This document shows positions 1-5,811 of a DNA stretch of 10,647 nt, piece by piece. The notes below the pieces were generated by a model that made no database searches, was not told where the DNA came from, and saw only the letters and a program-made list of their open reading frames with translations. The DNA comes from Halovenus sp. (lineage in GTDB: Archaea; Halobacteriota; Halobacteria; Halobacteriales; Haloarculaceae): contig JAQCNR010000072.1 of the NCBI GenBank assembly GCA_028274925.1, forward strand, positions 1 to 10,647, given 5' to 3'. The position numbers and the translations under genes are program-made. Positions within the stretch are counted from its first letter, which is position 1; every line of letters begins with the position of its first letter.

Positions 1-1198
1 CGAGGTCACGCGTCGTCTCGACGATTTCCTGTGCGGATTCTGCGCCGCCGGCCCCCTCCTCGATGAGCTGGGCCCGCCCGATGATACTCGTCGCGTCGTT
101 GCGGAGATTGTGCCGCAGGACGCGGTTGAGCACCTCCAGTCGTTGCTGGCGGCTCTGTCGGCGTGTCACGTCTCGCATGACGAATACTGTCCCGCGGTCC
201 ACGGTGCCGTCGGTGACCGACGAACACATGACCGAGAACTCCCGCATGCCAACAACAGTGTCGAGGCTGACTGGCCCAGCCTCGTCCAACTCCTCTGACT
301 GTCGGCCCAGAAGCGACGACAGTGAGTTGCCGACAGCGTTCGCCGGTGTCGTCCCGAACGTCTCACACGCGGCGGCGTTGACCCGGAGAATTTGGCCGCC
401 GTCGTCTGTGATGACGACCGGGTCGACCATCGAGTCGAGCACGCGTTCGGGACCGATGTTGCCGGCCGCCGGCGAGGAAGCAAACAGATTGAGTGGGCCG
501 ACAATCAACCCGGCCACGACCAGGCTGCTCAGATACCCGCCGGCGAGCACGCCGAAGGATGTCGCCGCGCCGAACGCGGCCGTCACCTCGGGTACGACGA
601 AGTTCCCGACCCAGGGCCAGCCGCCGACGAAGGCGAACGCGGCCGCGAGTCGCACATCGATGTGGTCGTATCTGAGGACGTTCACGACCACGATACCGAC
701 GGCGGCGGCGACTAGCGCGAACGCGTAGTACCGTCCCATCCGCCCGAGGATTGACGCCGCCTCGTAGACTTGCGGAGAGAACCCAGCGAGTGCCTCGACA
801 GGCGCGGTTGCGCCCGGACTCTGTCGCGGCGTGCCGAGGATGAGCAACAGACTCCCGGCACCGCCGACCACCAGCGGCACCACGACAGCCGCCGCTCGCG
901 GGCGCGAACGAAACAGCGTTATCCCGTAGTACCGACAGCTCACCGCCAACACAGCGGCCGGAATCGCGAGGTTCGTCCCCAGCCAGATGATTTTGTTCAG
1001 GGTTCCCGACCCGGCGGTGACGCCGAGACACAGCGCCGTGGCGGCTAACAGTCCCAGTAGCGCTCCGAACGGTCGTCCGACCGGGCCGGTGTCGGTTCGT
1101 GCGGTCTGGACGCCGACGACTGCGAGTCCGCCCGCGGCACCGACTAAGAGTATCCGGCTCGCGCCGACCGTCAACAGCCCTGTTTCGAGTGCACCCAT
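1..1198 (-). CDS. Membrane sensor histidine kinase (7TM-like + PAS + HisKA), cut by the left window edge
   Basis: Reading the minus strand from ATG 1198-1196 gives 399 open codons to the window edge, so the C-terminus is missing. Residues about 1-230 are hydrophobic segments broken by short loops (six to seven helices), resembling the N-terminal 7TM sensor region of many haloarchaeal kinases. Residues about 250-350 look like a PAS domain (VLDSMVDPVVITDDGGQIL, then NAAACETFG). The phospho-acceptor region follows, with LNRVLRHNLRND; H363 is the likely autophosphorylated histidine. The ATP-binding HATPase domain must lie left of the window. Family knowledge: such proteins sense a membrane or cytoplasmic signal and pass phosphate to a response regulator; the ligand and partner are not visible. 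A G-rich Shine-Dalgarno-like GGGGGT lies at 1212-1207, 8 bases before the ATG; an in-frame GTG at 1204 is an alternative start. It is divergent from the winged-helix gene. Confidence 0.88.
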   Translation of the reverse strand, partial: MGALETGLLTVGASRILLVGAAGGLAVVGVQTARTDTGPVGRPFGALLGLLAATALCLGVTAGSGTLNKIIWLGTNLAIPAAVLAVSCRYYGITLFRSRPRAAAVVVPLVVGGAGSLLLILGTPRQSPGATAPVEALAGFSPQVYEAASILGRMGRYYAFALVAAAVGIVVVNVLRYDHIDVRLAAAFAFVGGWPWVGNFVVPEVTAAFGAATSFGVLAGGYLSSLVVAGLIVGPLNLFASSPAAGNIGPERVLDSMVDPVVITDDGGQILRVNAAACETFGTTPANAVGNSLSSLLGRQSEELDEAGPVSLDTVVGMREFSVMCSSVTDGTVDRGTVFVMRDVTRRQSRQQRLEVLNRVLRHNLRNDATSIIGRAQLIEEGAGGAESAQEIVETTRDL

Positions 1199-1260
1199 TA
1201 GCACACACCCCCAATCCGTCGCCGTTCACTCCCTGATATACCTGCACAGATGAACTCAAT

Positions 1261-1268
1261 AGTAAAAG
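1261..1268 (-). promoter_or_regulatory. Possible TATA box for the histidine kinase gene
   Basis: On the minus strand an A/T-rich TTTTACTA lies here, which would put transcription start near 1238 and give a leader of about 40 bases. A second candidate, TATATC at 1240-1235, would give a leader of about 13 bases. I cannot choose between them from sequence. Confidence 0.3.
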
Positions 1269-1321
1269 GCATTGTTTGAACTCCGTCTAGAATTCCACGC
1301 TGTTTCCCGAACCCGGGCAGA

Positions 1322-1329
1322 TTTATGTT
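1322..1329 (+). promoter_or_regulatory. TATA box of the winged-helix gene (leaderless)
   Basis: TTTATGTT is centred about 27 bases before the ATG at 1353. This is the spacing expected when a haloarchaeal transcript begins at its start codon. It also supports ATG 1353 over the in-frame TTG at 1272, which would put the box inside the gene. Confidence 0.6.
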
Positions 1330-1352
1330 ATCCGGCACTCACCCCCTACAAG

Positions 1353-1628
1353 ATGGAGAAGGCGCTGTGGTACCTGATTGCCGGGACGAGAGGCGGTGAA
1401 AACCGCGCCCGGATTATCCGCCTTCTTCAACAGAGGCCACGCAACGCGAACCAACTCGCCGACAACCTCGACATCGGCTACAACAGCGTTCGCCACCACC
1501 TCGATATGCTCGAAGACCACGATGTCGTCGAACCCGGTGGCAACGACTACGGCGAACTGTATTTTCTCACTGACCGGTTCGAGCACCACGAAGAAGAGTT
1601 CGAGACGATTACCGAACACCTCGACTGA
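1353..1628 (+). CDS. Small winged-helix (ArsR-like) transcriptional regulator
   Basis: This is a 91-residue, single-domain DNA-binding protein. It reads as one winged helix-turn-helix: ENRARIIRLLQQRP (about 16-29) as the first helix, ANQLADNLD (32-40) as the positioning helix, GYNSVRHHLDML (42-53) as the recognition helix, and a beta wing around VVEPGGNDYGELYFLT (58-73), with an acidic C-terminal helix. This pattern is typical of small archaeal ArsR-type regulators that bind DNA as dimers. No metal-binding cysteines are present, so it is unlikely to be a metal sensor of the classic ArsR/SmtB kind. ATG 1353 is chosen because a TATA box lies 27 bases upstream and the upstream extension from TTG 1272 is not conserved-looking. 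The stop lies 2 bases from the stop of the convergent membrane-protein gene. Targets are unknown; the membrane-protein neighbour is a natural candidate. Confidence 0.85.
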   Translation: MEKALWYLIAGTRGGENRARIIRLLQQRPRNANQLADNLDIGYNSVRHHLDMLEDHDVVEPGGNDYGELYFLTDRFEHHEEEFETITEHLD

Positions 1629-1630
1629 GG

Positions 1631-1975
1631 TCAGGACTGCTCGCTGCGCGGCCGTCTGCGCAACGAGTTGAGGATACTCCCCGAGGGAAAGAGCGTGACG
1701 ACGGTCAGGAAGCTGATTGCGACGAACTGCAGGGCACGGAGCCCGACGATGGCAATCATCGCGGTTTTTCCGCTGGCGTAGATCATCTCTGTCGAGAGGT
1801 ACGCGCCGATTGCGACGAGGTTCTCGACCGCCAGTACCCCGGCAAACAGCAACAGCCCGAGCAACAGGTTCGTCCGGAACTTCCGGTAGTTCTGGAGCCA
1901 GATACTGCCGAGAACGGTCAACAGTGCGACGTTGACCACGGCCAGTCCCACCGCAGACGGCACCCAGAAATCCAT
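1631..1975 (-). CDS. Small three-helix membrane protein, haloarchaeal, unknown function
   Basis: This encodes 114 residues with three clear hydrophobic helices at about 5-27, 36-60 and 74-97. A short basic loop (NYRKFRTN, 29-36) lies between the first two and a basic tail (SLRRRPRSEQS, 104-114) ends the protein. By the positive-inside rule the loop after helix 1 and the C-terminal tail are cytoplasmic and the N-terminus is outside. I see no catalytic or metal-binding motif and do not recognise a named family, though small proteins like this often sit beside winged-helix regulators in haloarchaea. The ATG at 1975 is preceded by AAAGGAG at 1986-1980, a good Shine-Dalgarno but with only 4 bases of spacing. 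Tail-to-tail placement with the regulator suggests the pair may act together, for instance in membrane-state sensing; this is inference only. Confidence 0.75.
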   Translation of the reverse strand: MDFWVPSAVGLAVVNVALLTVLGSIWLQNYRKFRTNLLLGLLLFAGVLAVENLVAIGAYLSTEMIYASGKTAMIAIVGLRALQFVAISFLTVVTLFPSGSILNSLRRRPRSEQS

Positions 1976-2030
1976 ATTTCTCCTTTGAGCTACATCTATA
2001 TGTGTTTATCGGACGGTACAAGACTGGTAG

Positions 2031-2037
2031 CTTTATT
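2031..2037 (+). promoter_or_regulatory. TATA box of the NDUFA9-like gene (leaderless)
   Basis: CTTTATT is centred about 27 bases before ATG 2061, which predicts a transcript starting at or next to the start codon. Confidence 0.6.
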
Positions 2038-2060
2038 CGCCCGCGAACCCAACTCCGGAT

Positions 2061-2948
2061 ATGAACGTACTTCTCGTCGGCGGCAGCGGATTCATCGGCA
2101 CGTACCTGAGCGAGGAACTGCTTGACCGGGGCCACGACGTGACGGTACTCTCTCGGAGTCCAGACGACGAACCCCTCCCCGAGGGCGTCGAGACGGCGAT
2201 GGGCGACGTGACCGCCTACGACTCCATCGAACCGGCCTTCGAGGGTCAGGACGTCGTCTACAACTTGGTTGCACTCTCCCCGCTGTTCGAGCCAAAGGGC
2301 GGCAACGAGATGCACGACCGCTTGCACCGCGGCGGGACCGAGAACTGCCTGCGCGCGGCCGAGGAACACGGCGTCGACCACTTCGTCCAGTTGAGCGCGC
2401 TCGGTGCCGACCCTGACGGACCGACACACTACATCCGCGCCAAAGGGCAGGCCGAAACGTTGGTCCGCGACTCGGAACTGGACTGGACCATCTTCCGGCC
2501 CTCGGTCGTCTTCGGCGACGGCGGCGAGTTTCTCTCTTTTACGCGAAAACTCACTCCGCCGGGGGTCGCGCCGCTGCCCGGCGGGGGCAAGACGAAGTTC
2601 CAGCCCATCCACGTCGATGACCTCGTCGGGATGCTCGCCGACAGCATCGATTCTGACGAACATATCGGCGAGACGTACGAAATCGGCGGGCCAGAACAAC
2701 TCGAACTCGCCGAGGTGGCGAAACTCGTCCGGCGGGCAGAGGGCAAGTCGGTCAAAATCGTCTCCGTGCCGATGTCGCTGGCCGGAATCGGGCTGAACAT
2801 TGCAGGTGCAATTCCCGGATTCCCGATGGGACCGGACCAGTATCGCTCGCTGAAATTCGACAACACTACTTCGGAAAATGACATATTAGCGTTCGGGGTC
2901 GAGTCCGCGGAGTTGACCACGCTTGCGTCGTATCTCGGTGTACACTGA
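2061..2948 (+). CDS. NAD(P)-binding atypical SDR, NDUFA9-like (complex I subunit family)
   Basis: This 295-residue protein has a Rossmann fold. The nucleotide-binding loop GGSGFIG lies at 7-13, just after the first strand, and VTVLSRSP (27-34) is the second strand whose basic residue can select NADP. GDVTAYDS (48-55) and VVYNLVAL (65-72) follow as in atypical short-chain dehydrogenases. A YxxxK pair is present at Y124/K128, and the sequence LDWTIFRPSVVFG (140-152) plus FQPIHVDDLVGML is characteristic of the NDUFA9/epimerase-like group. In eukaryotes NDUFA9 binds NADPH as a structural part of complex I. In archaea the role is unproven, and a stand-alone reductase, epimerase or quinone-related activity is equally possible. 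It has its own leaderless promoter and is separated from cetZ by 152 bases. Length is typical for the family and nothing is missing. Confidence 0.85.
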   Translation: MNVLLVGGSGFIGTYLSEELLDRGHDVTVLSRSPDDEPLPEGVETAMGDVTAYDSIEPAFEGQDVVYNLVALSPLFEPKGGNEMHDRLHRGGTENCLRAAEEHGVDHFVQLSALGADPDGPTHYIRAKGQAETLVRDSELDWTIFRPSVVFGDGGEFLSFTRKLTPPGVAPLPGGGKTKFQPIHVDDLVGMLADSIDSDEHIGETYEIGGPEQLELAEVAKLVRRAEGKSVKIVSVPMSLAGIGLNIAGAIPGFPMGPDQYRSLKFDNTTSENDILAFGVESAELTTLASYLGVH

Positions 2949-3060
2949 CGCGGCGGCTGCTGTCCCAGTGCTGTCCCTGAGTTTCCTGCAACATCTAAAC
3001 TGGCCACAAGGTTGATGTACGTTCGATAACCGTTCCGCCAAGCGATATCTCGGGGAAAAC

Positions 3061-3068
3061 ACTTATGT
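3061..3068 (+). promoter_or_regulatory. Probable promoter of the cetZ-cof cluster
   Basis: ACTTATGT is preceded by an A-rich stretch (GGGGAAAAC) that resembles a TFB recognition element. Transcription would start around 3090, giving a leader of only about 10 bases before ATG 3101. A second A/T patch (GGTATAG, about 3076-3082) is too close to the ATG to be the TATA box of a leaderless message. Confidence 0.45.
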
Positions 3069-3100
3069 GTACGATGGTATAGTTTCGCCTAAAGCCAGAC

Positions 3101-4270
3101 ATGAAATTAGCGATGATCGGTTTCGGACAGGCGGGTGGGAAAATCGTCGACAAATTTATCGAGTACGACGAGCTCACGGGCAGCAACATCGTCCGCTCTG
3201 CAATCGCGGTCAACACCGCGAAGGCGGACCTGATGGGCCTCGAACACATCCCCGAGGACAACCGAGTCCTGATCGGACAGGCTCGGGTGAAAGGCCACGG
3301 CGTGGGTGCAGACAACGAACTCGGCGCGGAAATCGCCGAAGAGGATATCGACGAGGTGCAGGGTGCAATCGACAACATCCCTGTTCACGAAATCGACGCC
3401 TTCCTCGTCGTCGCCGGACTCGGCGGCGGGACTGGCTCCGGCGGTTCGCCGGTGCTGGCGAAACACCTCAAACGGATCTACACCGAACCAGTCTACGGAC
3501 TGGGCGTCCTCCCGGGCAGCGACGAGGGTGGTATCTACACGCTCAACGCAGCCCGCTCCTTCCAGACGTTCGTCCGCGAAGTCGACAACCTGCTGGTTTT
3601 CGACAACGACGCGTGGCGAAAGACCGGCGAGTCGGTCGAGGGCGGCTACGAGGAGATTAACGACGAGATTGTTCGACGCTTTGGCGTGCTATTCGGGGCC
3701 GGCGAAGTTGGCTCCGGCGACAACGTCGCCGAGAGCGTCGTCGACTCCTCGGAGATTATCAATACGCTCTCCGGCGGCGGCGTTTCGACGGTCGGTTACG
3801 ACGCCGAAGGTGTCGAAACGACCGGCTCTGGGGGGCTTCTCTCGCGGTTCAAGGGTGACGACGACAACATCGAATCGGCGAACACCACCAACCGGATCAC
3901 CTCACTGGTCCGGAAGGCGGCGCTTGGCCGACTGACACTGCCCTGTGAGATCGAAGGCGCAGAGCGTGCCCTCCTCGTGGTTTCTGGCCCACCGAAACAT
4001 CTCAACCGGAAGGGAATCGAGCGCGGCCGGAAGTGGCTCGAAGACCAGACCGGTAGTATGGAAGTTCGTGGCGGTGACTACCCGATCGACGAACCCAACG
4101 TCGCCGCCGCCGTGCTCCTATCAGGTGTGCACAACGTGCCCCGTATCAAAGAGCTCCAGCAGATCGCGATCGAAGCCCAAGAAAATATCGACGAAATCCA
4201 GGACGAGAGCGAAGAGAATTTAGAGGCCCTTGTCGAAGATGATGAAGATGAACTGGACCCACTCTTCTGA
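3101..4270 (+). CDS. cetZ1: CetZ tubulin-like cytoskeletal GTPase (CetZ1 type)
   Basis: CetZ proteins are archaeal tubulin/FtsZ-family GTPases that polymerise under the membrane; CetZ1 of Haloferax controls rod-cell shape and motility rather than division. The 389 residues begin MKLAMIGFGQAGGKIVDKF, the first strand and T1 nucleotide loop. The tubulin signature GGGTGSGG is at 108-115. The T7 loop region SSEIINTLSGGG contains E218, the same position as the glutamate studied in Haloferax CetZ1 (from memory), with no offset in numbering. The family lacks FtsZ's C-terminal FtsA/SepF-binding peptide; here the last 20 or so residues are instead strongly acidic (VEDDEDELDPLF end). ATG 3101 matches the conserved N-terminus. 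The last 30 or so bases overlap the next gene. Placement directly before cofC and cofG also fits my memory of the Haloferax cetZ1 neighbourhood. Confidence 0.93.
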   Translation: MKLAMIGFGQAGGKIVDKFIEYDELTGSNIVRSAIAVNTAKADLMGLEHIPEDNRVLIGQARVKGHGVGADNELGAEIAEEDIDEVQGAIDNIPVHEIDAFLVVAGLGGGTGSGGSPVLAKHLKRIYTEPVYGLGVLPGSDEGGIYTLNAARSFQTFVREVDNLLVFDNDAWRKTGESVEGGYEEINDEIVRRFGVLFGAGEVGSGDNVAESVVDSSEIINTLSGGGVSTVGYDAEGVETTGSGGLLSRFKGDDDNIESANTTNRITSLVRKAALGRLTLPCEIEGAERALLVVSGPPKHLNRKGIERGRKWLEDQTGSMEVRGGDYPIDEPNVAAAVLLSGVHNVPRIKELQQIAIEAQENIDEIQDESEENLEALVEDDEDELDPLF

Positions 4271-4985
4271 GGTCATCGTTTTAGCGGTATTGCTCACCGT
4301 CTCACTCGGGACGGCCGGGACAGCAGCAGCCTTCTCGTTTGACGATAGCGGCGTCAGCGACGAGATGGAAGTCGGCCAACAGCAGACGGCAACGGTCGTT
4401 ATGGAGGAGCCGTTCGCCGAGCGGAACCCAGGTTGGACGCTCGTTGTCGACTCTGAGTTCGACGGTGCTGGTATCACCATCACTGCCACGACGGTCTCTG
4501 GCGAGCAGATTCAGACCAGCGGTCAGGGCAGTGCCGAACTCACCCTCGACAGAGAGGGTATCAACGAAGTCGAAATCGAAGTCAGCGGCTCGGTGCCGGA
4601 AGTCGAGCAGTACAGCTACGAGAACCCCGAACAGGAGTCGTTCGTGGCTGTCCGCGTCAACGATAGCGCAAGCGGCGTCATCGAGACGTGGAACGTTCAG
4701 CGATACACCGAGCAGAGCCGAGAGGCCCGCAACAAGCTCAACGAGGCGTCTGAGATCGCTGGCGAGGACAGCGATGAACTCTCATCTGCCCGAACGCTGT
4801 ACAACAGCGGCGAATTTGAACAGTCTATCTCTGAATCCGAATCGGTCATTAACAATGCCGAAAGCAGCGAACAGACCCAGACCCTGCTGTTCGTCGGCGC
4901 AGGTGTCGTTATCCTGCTGCTGCTCGCTGGCGGTGGCTACTACCTCTACAGCCAGCGCTCACGGAACACGAACAAACTCCAGTAG
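4239..4985 (+). CDS. Secreted protein with C-terminal membrane anchor, unknown function, overlaps cetZ
   Basis: From ATG 4239 the product is 248 residues; ATG 4242, ATG 4248 and TTG 4230 are in-frame alternatives, all inside cetZ. Residues about 11-31 form a Sec-type signal peptide (VIVLAVLLTVSLGTAG, then AAAFS as cleavage area). The mature part up to about 150 is rich in beta-type sequence, with alternating valine/threonine strands that suggest an immunoglobulin-like sandwich. About 157-212 is helical and charged (EQSREARNKLNEASEIAG; ARTLYNSGEFEQSISESES), like a short helical hairpin. A transmembrane helix at 215-237 is followed by a short basic cytoplasmic tail (SQRSRNTNKLQ). The protein should therefore face outward, anchored at its C-terminus. 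I do not recognise a named family. The overlap with cetZ and the 3-base gap to cofC suggest co-translation in one operon. Confidence 0.8.
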   Translation: MMKMNWTHSSEVIVLAVLLTVSLGTAGTAAAFSFDDSGVSDEMEVGQQQTATVVMEEPFAERNPGWTLVVDSEFDGAGITITATTVSGEQIQTSGQGSAELTLDREGINEVEIEVSGSVPEVEQYSYENPEQESFVAVRVNDSASGVIETWNVQRYTEQSREARNKLNEASEIAGEDSDELSSARTLYNSGEFEQSISESESVINNAESSEQTQTLLFVGAGVVILLLLAGGGYYLYSQRSRNTNKLQ

Positions 4986-4988
4986 GCG

Positions 4989-5597
4989 ATGGACGTTTTC
5001 ATTCCGTTCGACCCGCGCGAGCCAAACACCCGCCTCTCCTCTATTCTTTCACCCGACCAGCGCCGCGCGTTCGCTACAGCGATGCTGTCTGACGCGCTGG
5101 CTGCGGTTCGGGCCGCCGGACAGCAGCCAACTGTGCTCAGCACTGCCGACGTTGACCGGTCCTGTCGGGTCGTCGTCGACGAACGCCCGCTCACCGAGGC
5201 CGTCAACGCCGTTCTCGAATCGACGACGCCAGCGGCGGTGGTGATGGCTGACCTGCCGCTGGTGACCGGAGAGACTGTCGAGCGCCTGGTCGGGGCCGAC
5301 GGTGATGTCGTCCTCGCGCCGGGACTTGGCGGCGGCACGAACGCACTCTGTACTCGCCATCCGGAGTTTCGCGTGGATTATCACGATGGCTCCTACCAGA
5401 AACACTGCGACCGTGCGAGTGAGTGTGGAGCGACTGTGCAGACACTCGACTCGTTCCGGTTTGCCGTCGATGTGGACCGGCGGACGGACTTTGCCGAAGT
5501 GTTACTTCACGGCGACGGTTCGGCTGCAGACTGGCTGCGTGACGCCGGCTTCGAGGTCGAGACGAGCGACGGTCGCTGTACCGTTGTTCGACAGTAA
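4989..5597 (+). CDS. cofC: CofC, 2-phospho-L-lactate guanylyltransferase
   Basis: CofC uses GTP to activate 2-phospholactate (or phosphoenolpyruvate in some lineages). The resulting GDP-linked (pyrophosphate) intermediate is passed to CofD, which attaches it to Fo to build coenzyme F420. The 202-residue length suits the family. Visible signatures are the N-terminal nucleotidyltransferase segment FDPREPNTRLSSILSP (7-22), ADLPLV (87-92), the GGGTNAL loop (114-120), YHDGSYQKHC (131-140) matching the family's FGxxSxxxH-like motif, and DVDRRTD (161-167) as the metal-binding DVD region. One point differs: the usual KTRL lysine in the first motif is replaced by asparagine (NTRL). The ATG lies 3 bases after the previous stop with no clear Shine-Dalgarno, so translational coupling is likely. 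It acts in the cytoplasm. Confidence 0.93.
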   Translation: MDVFIPFDPREPNTRLSSILSPDQRRAFATAMLSDALAAVRAAGQQPTVLSTADVDRSCRVVVDERPLTEAVNAVLESTTPAAVVMADLPLVTGETVERLVGADGDVVLAPGLGGGTNALCTRHPEFRVDYHDGSYQKHCDRASECGATVQTLDSFRFAVDVDRRTDFAEVLLHGDGSAADWLRDAGFEVETSDGRCTVVRQ

Positions 5598-5811
5598 GGC
5601 CGGCTGACACCTGTCTGACGCGGCAAGAAAGTTTTTAGCATGGAAGGCCGTAGCATTGTGTGCACGGGCCGACCCGTGTACGGGTACGTGTCTCGCGCCG
5701 CGCACCCACAATCGTGCCAGGCTCCACCGCTCTTGGCGCAGTGGTCAGCCCTACTCCCATGGCTGGCCCGTTTTCGTGACCTCTTTGAGCGTCTGGTCGT
5801 TACTGGTTGTT
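5598..5811 (+). other. Structured spacer between cofC and cofG; possible leader RNA
   Basis: No convincing gene lies in these 214 bases. An oligo-T element GTTTTTAG at 5631-5638 could be a weak TATA box or a terminator for the cofC message. If it is a TATA box, RNA would start near 5660, right at a strong hairpin: 5660-5668 pairs with 5673-5681 (9 pairs, one G-U, loop CCGA). ACCCG 5672-5676 can alternatively pair with CGGGT 5681-5685, excluding the first hairpin. GGGCCGACC at 5666-5674 can also pair with GGTCAGCCC at 5743-5751 (8 of 9). A 6-codon ORF begins at ATG 5759 and ends at TGA 5777. No tRNA-like T-loop was found. A leader or small RNA is inference. Confidence 0.35.

Noticed and set aside
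63..728. Plus-strand open frame of 221 codons
   Set aside because: Its low-complexity Ser/Thr/Ala/Arg composition is a shadow of the kinase gene on the other strand.
363..1259. Minus-strand open frame of 298 codons over the histidine kinase
   Set aside because: It is arginine-rich with no domain, and it lies out of frame with the clearly recognisable 7TM-PAS-HisKA protein.
1272..1352. Upstream extension of the winged-helix protein from TTG 1272
   Set aside because: The TATA box at 1322-1329 lies inside it and points to ATG 1353; the extra residues do not resemble the domain family.
1323..2699. Long minus-strand open frame of 458 codons
   Set aside because: It runs antisense through the winged-helix gene, the membrane-protein gene in another frame, and the NDUFA9-like gene. 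It has no recognisable domain; long antisense frames are normal in GC-rich haloarchaeal DNA.
2949..3100. Possible repeats or operator (TGTACG occurs twice) upstream of cetZ
   Set aside because: Six-base matches in 152 bases are expected by chance and show no symmetric arrangement.
5656..5811. 52-codon N-terminal extension of CofG
   Set aside because: Its composition is basic and unlike a haloarchaeal protein, CofG needs no such domain, and the stretch contains strong hairpins.
5598..5811. tRNA or box C/D RNA gene in the cofC-cofG spacer
   Set aside because: I found no T-loop consensus, acceptor pairing, or C and D boxes on either strand.
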